Shown here piece by piece: positions 16,002-24,586 of a DNA stretch of 64,000 bases. A program made the translations under genes and the position numbers. This DNA is from Streptomyces tanashiensis (GTDB lineage: Bacteria > Actinomycetota > Actinomycetes > Streptomycetales > Streptomycetaceae). The stretch's first letter is position 1. The number at the start of each line of letters is the position of its first letter. The notes below the pieces were generated by a model. That model worked only from the letters and a program-made list of their open reading frames with translations, searched no databases and was not told the origin of the DNA. Location: NCBI RefSeq assembly GCF_014648895.1, contig NZ_BMRZ01000016.1:124001-188000 (forward strand), in the 5' to 3' direction.

Positions 16002-16853
16002 TCACCTGCCCCGTCCCGGGGCCGACTGGGCGGCTACGGCCGTCGGCACCCGCGGTTGTGTCTGGGAGGCATGGCTGAACAGGGTGCTCGGTACGGCAGC
16101 GCTCCGGCGCAGTGCCGCTGCGGTCCGGGCGCCGTCCGACCCCAACGGGATACCGGAGTGGGTCCGCTGGCCCGTCGCGACGGGGACAGGGGGCGATGGG
16201 GTCCATCGCGTGGCCAAGGGGGCGCTCCAGTGCTCGACGGTCGCGTAGACGGGGCCTAGCTCCCGGCCGGCGTCGGTCAGCACGTAGGGGTCGCCGTGGC
16301 GCGGGCCCGTGCGGGTGACCAGGCCGTCGGCCTGAAGCCGGATGAGGCGATGCTGGGTGAGGCTGACGTCCAGGCCGACGCCTTCGGCGATGTGGACGAA
16401 CCGCATCGGGCCGCCCGCGTCGAGGACTTGGATCATGGCGGTGGAGTGCCGCAGCCGCAGACGCTGTACGGCGTCCTCGACACGTTCGGCTTCGGCCATC
16501 GCGCCGGGCGACAGGTAGTTCCGAGACCATTCGGCCAAGGTGCGGTGCACGTGCGTCAGGGACTCGCCGAGGGCGCTGAGCCGGTACGGAGCCCCGTGGC
16601 GCTTGTCGGTTCGGTTGACCAGTCCGTCGGCGTGCATGGCGGCCAGCCGCTTGCTGGCCAGCTGCTCGCTGGCGAAGGGGAGCCTGGCGGCGACATCCCG
16701 CACCCGCATGGGACGGCCTTCCTGGGCCATGGTCATCACCGACCAGGTGGTCCACTTGGGCCCCATCAGGGAAAACGCGTCCTCGATGCGCTGAGTGTCG
16801 AACGAACCGATGGGTAAGAAGGCGGGCCGGTCGGGCGTATCGCGCGGGTTCAC
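16002..16853 (-). CDS. Tandem HxlR-like winged-helix regulator
   Basis: A 283-residue protein with two HxlR-type winged helices: residues about 20-115 (MGPKWTTWSVMTMAQEGRPM, wing near LVNRTDKRHGAPYRLS) and about 130-225 (STAMIQVLDAGGPMRF, wing near LVTRTGPRHGDPYVLT). HxlR proteins are normally single-domain dimers; here one chain supplies both DNA-binding units. The last 50 residues are Pro/Ala-rich. GTG 16853 overlaps the stop of the preceding gene (GTGA), so the regulator is the last product of the coupled operon 16002-19384. Confidence 0.82.
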   Translation of the reverse strand: MNPRDTPDRPAFLPIGSFDTQRIEDAFSLMGPKWTTWSVMTMAQEGRPMRVRDVAARLPFASEQLASKRLAAMHADGLVNRTDKRHGAPYRLSALGESLTHVHRTLAEWSRNYLSPGAMAEAERVEDAVQRLRLRHSTAMIQVLDAGGPMRFVHIAEGVGLDVSLTQHRLIRLQADGLVTRTGPRHGDPYVLTDAGRELGPVYATVEHWSAPLATRWTPSPPVPVATGQRTHSGIPLGSDGARTAAALRRSAAVPSTLFSHASQTQPRVPTAVAAQSAPGRGR

Positions 16854-17518
16854 TCGGCCGCCTCCATCCGGGCGAGCAGCGAACGGACCAGAGTGGGCAG
16901 TCCCCCGGGTTCGCCGCCGGTCCAGATCTGGTCGGCCGCCTCGTCGAGCAGGTAGGCGGCGTCTTCGATCAGGCCGCTGGAGATCTCCATGCAGGCGTCG
17001 GTGATCCGGGAGGCCGCGAGCAGCGACTGGGAGAGCACGTCGACGTAGTCGCCCGGCGGGAGCCCGGCGGCCTGGGCGGCGGTGCGGATCGCCGCCAGCT
17101 CCAGCGCGCTGAAGGCGAAGTCGAACCCGTCTTCCTCCTCGGCGTCTTCGGTCGCGGCGAGGGCCAGGTCCCCGGGTTCCGTGGGGATGCCGACGCGCGT
17201 GCAGATCTGGTCGACGGCGGTGGTCAGCTCGGCGAGGGATTCGGTGAGCCAGCCCAGCGCGGAGGCGTAGGAGGCCAGGGTGAACAGACCCGCTGGCGTG
17301 GCGGGACGCGGCTCGGCGGCCATGAACTCTTCGAGCCGGTCAGTCAGTTCGCCAACCACGTGCGGGCCGGCGGACAGCGCGCCCAGTACGGGATGCAGGT
17401 AGGAGCGGCTGGCGGCCGTCGGGTATTCGGCGGCGAGGATTCCGGAGACGCTCTGCGCGGCCCCGGTGAGGAGACCGGCCAGGTCGGTACGGGACAGCGG
17501 GGCGCGGTCGGTGGTCAT
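16850..17518 (-). CDS. Hypothetical helical protein in coupled operon
   Basis: A 222-residue helical protein with an acidic central segment (ATEDAEEEDGFDFAFSALEL). No signal peptide or membrane segment is seen. Four-base overlaps join it to the genes on both sides, so it is made in fixed ratio with them. The FDFAF motif recurs at the start of the protein encoded at 17991-18782, which hints at a shared binding partner. No function can be given. Confidence 0.7.
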   Translation of the reverse strand: MTTDRAPLSRTDLAGLLTGAAQSVSGILAAEYPTAASRSYLHPVLGALSAGPHVVGELTDRLEEFMAAEPRPATPAGLFTLASYASALGWLTESLAELTTAVDQICTRVGIPTEPGDLALAATEDAEEEDGFDFAFSALELAAIRTAAQAAGLPPGDYVDVLSQSLLAASRITDACMEISSGLIEDAAYLLDEAADQIWTGGEPGGLPTLVRSLLARMEAAE

Positions 17519-17994
17519 CGCTGGGGGACCTTTCGGGAAGTGGCGGCCGTGGAGTGGGCCACTGTGGGAGGAGCTGCCAGGGCGGCGGCCGTAGGGCGGC
17601 CTGCGGTGAGGGAGGAACGGGACCGGGCGGCCTGGACGCGGGCCTCGGCGGCGGAGGTCGTCTCGGTGATCTGCTGAGGGGCGGTGCGCAGGTGGGCCGA
17701 GCGGTAGACCGCGTAGTCCTTCCGGCTTCCGGCGGCGACGAGGTAGACCTCGCGCTTGTGGTTTGAGGTCGGCGGGGCTGGGCGGAACTGGATGACCAGC
17801 CGGTAGGAGACGGAGGGGTCGACGTAGACCTTGTGGAAGCCGGCGAGGCGGCCTTTCAACGGCAGGCAGTCGTCGCTTCCGTGGACAAGGTTCTGAAGTT
17901 CCAGCAGTGCCAAGTCGCGGATTTCATCGGGCAGTTCCCGAAGGTCGGCGATGGCGTCAGGGTGTGCGGCGAAGGCGAAGCGGGCGCGGCTCAC
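17515..17994 (-). CDS. RelE/ParE-like protein with C-terminal tail
   Basis: A 159-residue protein. The first 95 residues follow the RelE/ParE fold: a helix pair (HPDAIADLRELPDEIRDLAL), LKGRLAGFHKVYVDPSVSYR and a terminal strand ending KDYAVYRSAHLR. RelE toxins cut mRNA on the ribosome and ParE toxins attack gyrase; both need a small antitoxin, usually encoded next door. Here neither neighbour looks like a known antitoxin, and 60 extra Ala/Thr-rich residues follow the domain. It overlaps both neighbours by four bases. It may be a detoxified or repurposed member. Confidence 0.7.
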   Translation of the reverse strand: MSRARFAFAAHPDAIADLRELPDEIRDLALLELQNLVHGSDDCLPLKGRLAGFHKVYVDPSVSYRLVIQFRPAPPTSNHKREVYLVAAGSRKDYAVYRSAHLRTAPQQITETTSAAEARVQAARSRSSLTAGRPTAAALAAPPTVAHSTAATSRKVPQR

Positions 17995-18782
17995 ATCAGC
18001 CTTCCCTGTCCCGGACGCTGGGCCGGTGCCGCCGGAGGCGTACTGGGGACGTCGTGGCCCGCCTTCGGTGCCGCGGAGGCACCGGTCGACCGGGCGAGGG
18101 CGATGCGGGCGACGCGGGCCCGGACGACGGCGCCGTTGTCATCGCTGTACTCCGGTGGCTCGGGCAACGGGCCGCTGCGGTCGTCCAACCAGGTGCGGGC
18201 GGCGCCGACGTCGGCGAAAGCGCCCTCGCGCATCGTGTACGTGCCGGCGTCGTTGTCCCACTCTTCGTGGAAGACCCGAATTGGTGCCTCGGCGGCGCGG
18301 GAGTCGCGCGTCAGCGTCCACGTCTTGCACGGGTCGGAGTCCGAGGTGTGGTTGTCGAGGACCTCGTACCGAATGCCCGACTCCCGGATCTGCCGTTCGA
18401 CCCACACCGTGAGGTCGTCGGCGGGCTTCAAGGAGCCGCCGTGGATCTTGGCGATCTTCTCGGGCGGGCAGCCGCGCTCGACCAGCCACGCCTGGGCGAA
18501 GGACACCGTGGCGTGGTGGCTCGTCTCCAGGGTGTACGTGAACCGGGTGAGATCCCGGGCGACGGCGATCGCCATCACCTGAGGAGCGCCGGGTATTCCC
18601 CACGTGGCCGACTGGTCGTGGGCGATGACGAAGCTGTGGGAGCCGTTGGGCGTGGTGTGGTGCTGGGACAGCGCCGTCAGGTCACCGGACCAGAACCTCT
18701 CCAGCGCCTCCTCGGACGCGGCGTCGGCGGGGGCGAGTTCGTCGAGATCGAAATCGAAGGCGAAGTCGAAGCCGTCGTTCAT
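17991..18782 (-). CDS. Hypothetical protein with acidic N-terminus
   Basis: A 263-residue protein starting at ATG 18782, which overlaps the upstream stop (ATGA). It opens with an acidic aromatic stretch (NDGFDFAFDFDLDELAP). The middle is alpha/beta (FVIAHDQSATWGI, FTYTLETSHHATVSFAQAWL, IRVFHEEWDNDAGTYTMREG). The end is low-complexity. It directly precedes the RelE-like gene and could be its partner, but no antitoxin fold is evident. Confidence 0.68.
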   Translation of the reverse strand: MNDGFDFAFDFDLDELAPADAASEEALERFWSGDLTALSQHHTTPNGSHSFVIAHDQSATWGIPGAPQVMAIAVARDLTRFTYTLETSHHATVSFAQAWLVERGCPPEKIAKIHGGSLKPADDLTVWVERQIRESGIRYEVLDNHTSDSDPCKTWTLTRDSRAAEAPIRVFHEEWDNDAGTYTMREGAFADVGAARTWLDDRSGPLPEPPEYSDDNGAVVRARVARIALARSTGASAAPKAGHDVPSTPPAAPAQRPGQGRLM

Positions 18783-19384
18783 GCCGCCACCCCCGACTGC
18801 ACAGGGGCGGGAGTGGTCAGCACCCGGTGGTTGGGGCGGGTCGGGCTCGTCGTGCACGCGGCGAAGGGACCGTCCGGGGCGCGGAGGTGCACCAGCGCCT
18901 GGTCCAGGTGGTCGCGGTGCCAGGTCGACGGACCGGCCAGGCCGGCTTCGGTGTCGGTGAGTTGCTGCCACGCGAGCCAGAGGGCGTGCAGCCGGGCGAC
19001 GGCTTCCGGGTGCTCGTGCCACTGCGCGCACCAGGGGCGCGTTGTGCTGATCTCCCGGCCGTACACCGGCAGGAGGAGGTGGTTCACCCAGTTACTGAGG
19101 GCGGCGAGTTCGACGGCGTACGCCTCGCCGCCCAGGGCGAGGATGAACACCGAGGTGGGGCCGTCGGTCTTCTCGGGGCCGGCCGCCCCGGCTTCCGCAG
19201 CGCCGTCCGTCTGCTGATCGGCAGGGGGTACGGGATCGGGCTCGGAGCCGAGGCGGTCGAGGATGACGCCGTGGCGCCTGACCTCCGCGATGGTCTTGGC
19301 GAGGGCGCTGGCGAGGTCGTCGAGGCTTTCGTCGGAGACCCGGAACGGGTCAGGGCCGGGGGCGGTCGGGCTGGTGTCGGACAT
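18779..19384 (-). CDS. DUF4913-domain protein
   Basis: A 201-residue protein. ATG 19384 is preferred because GGAG lies 9 bases upstream; ATG 19399 is possible. The C-terminal 120 residues match DUF4913: LSNWVNHLLLPVYGRE, a WCAQWHEHPEAVARLHALW block and STWHRDHLDQALVHL ending in FAAC. This family is common next to conjugation genes of actinobacterial elements and plasmids; its function is unknown. It is the first gene of the coupled operon that runs to 16002. Confidence 0.78.
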   Translation of the reverse strand: MSDTSPTAPGPDPFRVSDESLDDLASALAKTIAEVRRHGVILDRLGSEPDPVPPADQQTDGAAEAGAAGPEKTDGPTSVFILALGGEAYAVELAALSNWVNHLLLPVYGREISTTRPWCAQWHEHPEAVARLHALWLAWQQLTDTEAGLAGPSTWHRDHLDQALVHLRAPDGPFAACTTSPTRPNHRVLTTPAPVQSGVAA

Positions 19385-19477
19385 GAGAGCGTGCTCCATC
19401 TGTGAGACGGCGACATGCCCGTGAGGATGCGGAGAATCCGTGGTTTGGCCTGGCCGGGAAAACCCTGTAGGGAGCCG

Positions 19478-20678
19478 CTACCCGGCCGCGCAGCGCTGAC
19501 AGTGCGGGAACGGTGGCGCCAGCAACTGCAGGGCCCGAGCAGCCTGTTGGGGGACGACGCCGTTGCCGAGCGCGGTGAGTTGCGCCGGGCGTCCGAGTCC
19601 CGGGGTGGCGGTGACCCAGCCGTCGTCGAGGCCCTGCATCCACTCGACGAAGTCGGCGCGGAGCCGACCGGCCGCGTCCGTGGGCGTCGGCGCGGGGCGG
19701 GTGAGCGTCTCCCATCGGGTGATGGCGGCTGCGTACGGTCCCCATCGCCGCTCGACTCCTCGGCTTCCGGGGACGGCTCCGCCCACAGCGGCAGGACCAC
19801 CGCCGACAGGGGAGGGCGCCACCCCTTGCCGGGGCGGCGGCCCGAGGTGCCCGTGTCGCTGGCCCGGGGTGTGGGCAACAGCGACGCCGCCGCACTGGGC
19901 AGGGTCATGTCCCCATTGCCGTGCCGCTGGTTGGGCGAGCCCTTGATCCCATCCGACGCCTTCGGGGTCGGCAGCAGGAGCCACTCGACCTCGTCGGCCA
20001 GATTCGGACCGTGGCCCCCGCTCTTCCTCTTGGCCGGGTGCTGCGAGCCGCCGTTCTTGCCGATGTTGCTGGTCGGCGTCTTGAGCAGGGTCTCCGGCGG
20101 GCCAGGCCGTGAGGAAGGTCCGCTCGCGCCGGTGCGGGGCTCCGACGTCAGAGGCGCGAAGCACGAGCCACTTCGCGTCGTACCGGAGGTCGGCCAGGGA
20201 TCCGAGTACGGCACCGAGTGCCCGCAGAGGAGGCTGACCTGCGGTGTCTCCCAGACACCACGGGCAGGGTTCCACGTCGCCAGGGGAACCGGCGGGGGAG
20301 GTGAGGAGGCCGCGGACATTCTCGATCACTACCAAGCAGGGTCGGAGGGCCTCGACCGCACGGGCGACGTGCAGCCACAGCCCCGATCGGGTCTGGGAGT
20401 TGAGTCCGGCCCGGCGGCCGGCGACCGAGACGTCTTTGACAGGGGAAGCCGGCCGTCAGGACGCACACCCGGGGGACGGTGGACCAGTTGACGGTCGTGA
20501 TGTTGCCCAGATTGGGGACGCCGGGCCAGTGGCGGGCCAGGATGCGCGAGGCGTTCGGATCGACCTCTGCGTGCCAGGCAAGCGTGCCGCCGAGAGCGGA
20601 CTGCACGCCCAGGTCGAAGCCGCCGTACCCGGAGCAGAGTGACCCGATCAGCGGAGGGTGGGAGACGGTGGCGGGCAT
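19478..20678 (-). pseudogene. DNA (cytosine-5) methyltransferase broken by three frameshifts
   Basis: ATG 20678 begins a Dcm-type enzyme: SAM motif GSLCSGYGGFDLGVQSAL and the catalytic loop AGFPCQ. Just after this (near 20440) an extra A in a run of three moves the rest to another frame, where DVSVAGRRAGLNSQTRSG, VVIENVRGLL and HRRERTFL follow. Near 20100 a second shift is needed to read ETLLKTPTSNIGKNGGSQHP and a third near 19750 to reach RWGPYAAAITRWETL and the C-terminal LTALGNGVVPQQAARALQLL. All conserved blocks are present in the right order, so only single-base changes separate it from an intact enzyme that would protect the element from host restriction. Confidence 0.8.
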
Positions 20679-20679
20679 G

Positions 20680-21261
20680 TCACCGGGCCCGTACGGTCCG
20701 GGGCGCAACCGTCGACGACGCCGGTGCCGCGGGGGCAGCCGGTGCGGCCTCGTACACGGGGGTGGTGGTCCGGCCGATGGCGGCCCGGAGCCGGGACGAT
20801 GGCGGCGAGACCGCCGTCGAGGCGGCGTGCAGGGAGTCGGCCGCCTCCCGCAGGGCCGTGTCCGCCGTCCCGAGCGCCTCGTCGATCACCCGTCCCGCCG
20901 CTTCCCGGGCATCCCGGGTGTCGGGCCGGTCGTGCAGGTGCTCGGTCCGTTCCAGGAACGCGAGCTGCTGGGCCACTTCCCCGAGCGCGGCTGCCGCCTC
21001 ACCGGCGGGCCGTACGGCGGCGGAGAAGCTGGACACGGCCAGGGAAGTGCGAGAGCCGTGTTCCCTGTTGATGGTGCGGAACAGGACCTCGTCGCCAAGC
21101 TCGGTGAGCAGTTTGCCGAGTTCGGAGATCTGCTGGGCGACGGCGACACTGCCGGGGAGGCGGTGAGGGTCGCCGGGGACCGGGAGCTTGCCGCGCTGGG
21201 CGTCGAAGGACGAGGCCGTGGCACGTATGGCCAGAGCGTCGGCGAGAGGGTTCGTGGTCAC
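20680..21261 (-). CDS. Hypothetical helical protein
   Basis: A 193-residue protein, almost wholly helical, with long amphipathic stretches (SVAVAQQISELGKLLTELGD, VAQQLAFLERTEHLHD) that could form a coiled coil or helical bundle. GTG 21261 is chosen because AGGAA lies 8 bases upstream; the open frame above it is a shadow. The stop is adjacent to the methyltransferase start. The function is unknown. Confidence 0.65.
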   Translation of the reverse strand: MTTNPLADALAIRATASSFDAQRGKLPVPGDPHRLPGSVAVAQQISELGKLLTELGDEVLFRTINREHGSRTSLAVSSFSAAVRPAGEAAAALGEVAQQLAFLERTEHLHDRPDTRDAREAAGRVIDEALGTADTALREAADSLHAASTAVSPPSSRLRAAIGRTTTPVYEAAPAAPAAPASSTVAPRTVRAR

Positions 21262-21304
21262 GATGAATTCCTGTACATGAGGACGAGCGGTGGATAAGGG
21301 CGTG

Positions 21305-22477
21305 TCAGCTGTGGTTGCGCGAGGGCGGACGTGCGGCGGTCGAGGTGGGCCCGGGGCCGAGTCGGCCTGGTGGAGACGGAGCGGGGCGCGGCGTACTGCG
21401 GGTGAGGGCCGCGTGCACCCGCGCCGCCGGCGGCCCGCTTGGGGGAGTAGCGGTGGCTGGCGCCCGTGAAGCCGGCCGGCCGTTCGCGGTCTGCCAGCGG
21501 GCGCGGACCTCGTCGAGCGGGCCGAGCGCGTGCAGGGCGTGGTTGATGAGCCGCCCAGGGGCCAGGACCTCGTCCTCGGCAAGGGCGCGGACCGCGCGGG
21601 CGGAGGCGGCTGCGGTGCGCGTGAGGGAGGAACGCATCACCTGCTTGCCGAGCCACTCGGCGTCACCGGCCCCCACGCCGTCACAGATGGCGGCGAACCG
21701 GTCTTCCGACAGCGTGCCGTCGGCCAGCAGGCCGCGCCGCTGGGCCTCCCAGAGCAGGGTGATCCGGTCGATGGGCTCGCCCCGGTGGTGCAACGCCCCG
21801 AGGCACCGGTAGAGCTGCCCGTGGACCGGGTCGGCGAAGTCCCCCGGACGCAGCCAGTCCACCACCTCGCCCATGGCCCCCGGCCGCTCGACGAGGACGG
21901 CCAGAAGGAACTCCTCGTCCTCGGCAACCCGATCGGCCTGAGCCAGCGGAAGGGCAGGTGGGTCGAGGGCCTGCGATGTCGCGGGCGCGACCGGTCGCGG
22001 TTCGGTGCCCCACCGCCGTGCGAGATCGGTGAGCACCCCCGTCAGGACGTCCGCGTAGTGCAGCGCTCCTTCGACCTCGCCTCGCAGGGCGCCCGCGCGA
22101 GCCTCCTGGTGAAGCCGGATCGCGTGCTGGGTGACGGTGCGGTGGATCGCCCCCTCCAGCACCATGCGGCCGTACACCCGCGCGTGCGCCGGACGCGGAC
22201 AGGCCGAGACCAGGAGATGGCCGTACGACGCGGTCAGCCCACTGACATGGAGGCCGGCCTCGTCGACCGCGTCGGTCACCCACGACAGCGGCACCGGCCC
22301 CTCGCCCTCCACCGTGGGGTGGCCGTCGTCTCGGAGCTTACGCAGCGCGGCGAACAGCGCCTGGTGGACCGGCCGGTAGAAGTGATTCGGCGCGAGCCAC
22401 TCCAGGTGCGAGAGCTGGCCCGGGTCGAGCAGCACCGCGCCGAGTACCGCCTGCTCGGCATTCAACAGCGGGTTCAT
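21305..22477 (-). CDS. Protein with two DnaB N-terminal domains and no helicase domain
   Basis: A 390-residue protein with two copies of the DnaB N-terminal helical domain: residues about 5-135 (LLNAEQAVLGAVLLDPGQLS, FYRPVHQALFAALRKL) and about 185-300 (DEEFLLAVLVERPGAMGEVV, PVHGQLYRCLGALHHRGEP). The RecA-like motor of replicative helicases is absent; only a disordered tail follows. The DnaB N-domain mediates hexamer formation and primase contact, so the protein may recruit or block host replication proteins. It overlaps the upstream small gene by four bases and belongs to the transfer region. Confidence 0.78.
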   Translation of the reverse strand: MNPLLNAEQAVLGAVLLDPGQLSHLEWLAPNHFYRPVHQALFAALRKLRDDGHPTVEGEGPVPLSWVTDAVDEAGLHVSGLTASYGHLLVSACPRPAHARVYGRMVLEGAIHRTVTQHAIRLHQEARAGALRGEVEGALHYADVLTGVLTDLARRWGTEPRPVAPATSQALDPPALPLAQADRVAEDEEFLLAVLVERPGAMGEVVDWLRPGDFADPVHGQLYRCLGALHHRGEPIDRITLLWEAQRRGLLADGTLSEDRFAAICDGVGAGDAEWLGKQVMRSSLTRTAAASARAVRALAEDEVLAPGRLINHALHALGPLDEVRARWQTANGRPASRAPATATPPSGPPAARVHAALTRSTPRPAPSPPGRLGPGPTSTAARPPSRNHS

Positions 22478-22704
22478 CGACGACCTCGCGTGCTGGAAGC
22501 GGACGGCTCACTCGGCCGGGCACGCAGATCGGCGACCGCACGGTCGGCGGCGGCCACCGCCTCGGCGAAGCCGTCCAGCAGGGTGGCGAACGCGGGATCG
22601 GCGACGGGAACCGCCCCGGCATCGCCGACCAGCCACCACCGGCCCTCGTGCAGGACGGCCGGCGACTGCGCCAGCCGTGCGGAACGCGGCGTGGGCGCGC
22701 TCAT
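22474..22704 (-). CDS. Small hypothetical protein between coupling protein and DnaB-N protein
   Basis: A 76-residue protein with a beta-like start (SPAVLHEGRWWLVGDAGAVP), then a helix (FATLLDGFAEAVAAADRAVA) and a basic tail. Four-base overlaps join it to the coupling-protein gene and to the gene that follows. It may be a chaperone or accessory of either neighbour; no family is recognised. Confidence 0.65.
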   Translation of the reverse strand: MSAPTPRSARLAQSPAVLHEGRWWLVGDAGAVPVADPAFATLLDGFAEAVAAADRAVADLRARPSEPSASSTRGRR

Positions 22705-24489
22705 GCCGACAGCCCGAAGTCGTCGTGGCCGACGGTCTTCGCAAGGGCCCGCTCGGTGATCGCCTTCGTGGCGCGGGCGGAGGCCGGCCCGACCACCTTG
22801 GCGGAGGGCTCCTTGTACCAGGGCCGGATACTGAGCATGGCGATCCGCAGGCCGGTGGCCAGGAGCAGCACCTTGCCCTTGGGTAGGGCGCGGATCGCGT
22901 CGGGAGGCAGGATCCGCTCGGTGCGCATGCTCACTGAGGTGGACTTGCCGCCCTCGCTCGTCGACACCGAGACGGTCTGGACGTCGTGGTCACCGACCTG
23001 CCGGCTGAGGCGGTCGGCGAAGTCCGCGTCGTCGATGCCCGATCCGACGATCTTGACGGTGGCGGCGGACCAGAGGGCGTCCATCCCGGCCTCGCCCCAA
23101 CACCGCTGGCCCTGCCCGTAGCTCTGCAGGATCGTCATCGGGATGACGCCCCGGCTGCCCAGGTGGGAGTACAGGTCCGGGAGGTCCGAGATCCGGCAGA
23201 CGTTGGCGGCCTCGTCGAGAACGCACAGGGCGGGCGGGTCGAGCCGGCCGCCGGAGCGCTCGGCGACGATCACGGCCGCGCGCATCACGGCGTCGGCCGC
23301 AGCCGCGATGATCGCGGACGCGCTCCCACCGCCGTCCTTGCTCAGCAGGTACAGCGTGTCGCGGGAGGTGGCGAAGGCGAGGGGCTTGAACTCGGGGAGG
23401 TCCTCGCTCGGGGTGACCCAGGCGGCGACGTCCGGGTCGAGCAGGCAGCTCGCGTACTGCCTCGCCGTCTCATAGATGCCGTCGCGGGTTTCGGTCGCAC
23501 CGGAGACGGTGCCCTGGAGCTGTGCGGCGACCGCGTCGTGGCCGGCGTCGGTGAGCAGGTCGACCGGTGTCCGGTCGGCGGGGGAGGCGAGCCAGGCCAG
23601 CACGTCGGTGATCGGTCGCCGGTGGCTGGCGGCGGCCAGGAACAGGGCGCCGAGCGTGTTGGACGCGGCGGTGGACCAGAAGTCGGAGCCGCTCGACTCG
23701 TCCACGCTCGCCGCGACGAAGTGCCCGGCCAGCCGCTTCGCCCCGGCGAGGTCGCGGGCGTCGGCCAGGATGTCCCACCACATTTCGCGCGGGTGGTGGG
23801 CGATCTGCTGGGGGTCGAGCGTCCAGACCGTGCCGACCTCGGCGCGGGCGTCCACCGTGGCGGTGAACGCGTCGTTTGCGGCCTTGTTGGAGGTGAGCAG
23901 GACCGGGCCGGGAGCTGCGAGGATCGCGGGGATCGCCAGGCCAGAGGTCTTCCCGCTGCGTGGGGCCATGATCGCGACGATCACGTCCTCCCAGGACGCG
24001 CGGACTTCGGCGCGACCGGGGTCGAGGGTGCCTAGCAGGATGCCACGGTCATCAGCGGCGACCTCTTTTACCCTCCCGGTCGCTCAGGGAGGGCCGCAGG
24101 CTCTTCGCCTTGGCGGTGATCTCCTTGTCCAGCAGCGGCGCCAGGTCGCTCTTGCGGGCGAGACCGGTCTTGGCGCCGCAGCGCCAGCGGATCCACAGCA
24201 CCAGGCCGGTGGTGATCAGTGCCAGGGTGAGCAGGCCGGGGACGACGCGGACGCCGACGAGCAGCGCGGTGGTGCTCAGTGCTGGCCACAGCGCGCCGGG
24301 GTGCAGCAGGGCATCGGTGGCGCGGAACGGGGTCCACGGGCCGCTTCCGACGAGGGAGTTGGTGAGGTTGCCGGTCAGCCAGGCGAGGGAGCCGAAGGCC
24401 ATGGTGGCGCCGAGGGCGCCGAACAGGAGATAAAGGAGTGCGTCGGAGCCGGTGGTGGTCGACGGCGCACTGGTGCGCGGGGAAGGCAC
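22701..24489 (-). pseudogene. VirD4/TraG-type coupling protein, split by a frameshift
   Basis: The 5' part (24489-24052) encodes two to three membrane segments and IRWRCGAKTGLARKSDLAPL, the N-terminal layout of type IV coupling proteins. The 3' part (to 22701) holds Walker A APRSGKTSG, Walker B ALCVLDEAANVC and the C-terminal ILQSYGQGQRCWGEAG block of the VirD4/TraG family. The frames join exactly if one base is removed near 24066-24074 (a run of four A preceded by GGG on the coding strand): DREVKEVAADDRGILLGTLD then reads through to the Walker A motif. Coupling proteins bring the relaxosome to the secretion channel, so as written conjugation would fail. A sequencing indel or a +1 slip are alternatives. 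Confidence 0.85.
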
Positions 24490-24586
24490 GGGTGGGAAGT
24501 TCCTTGGGGTGCGAGCGGGCGGGGCGGGGCGCGCTCGGCTCTCGTACAGCTCACGGGCCTAGTCCCTGCGGATCGAACGGAAGGCT

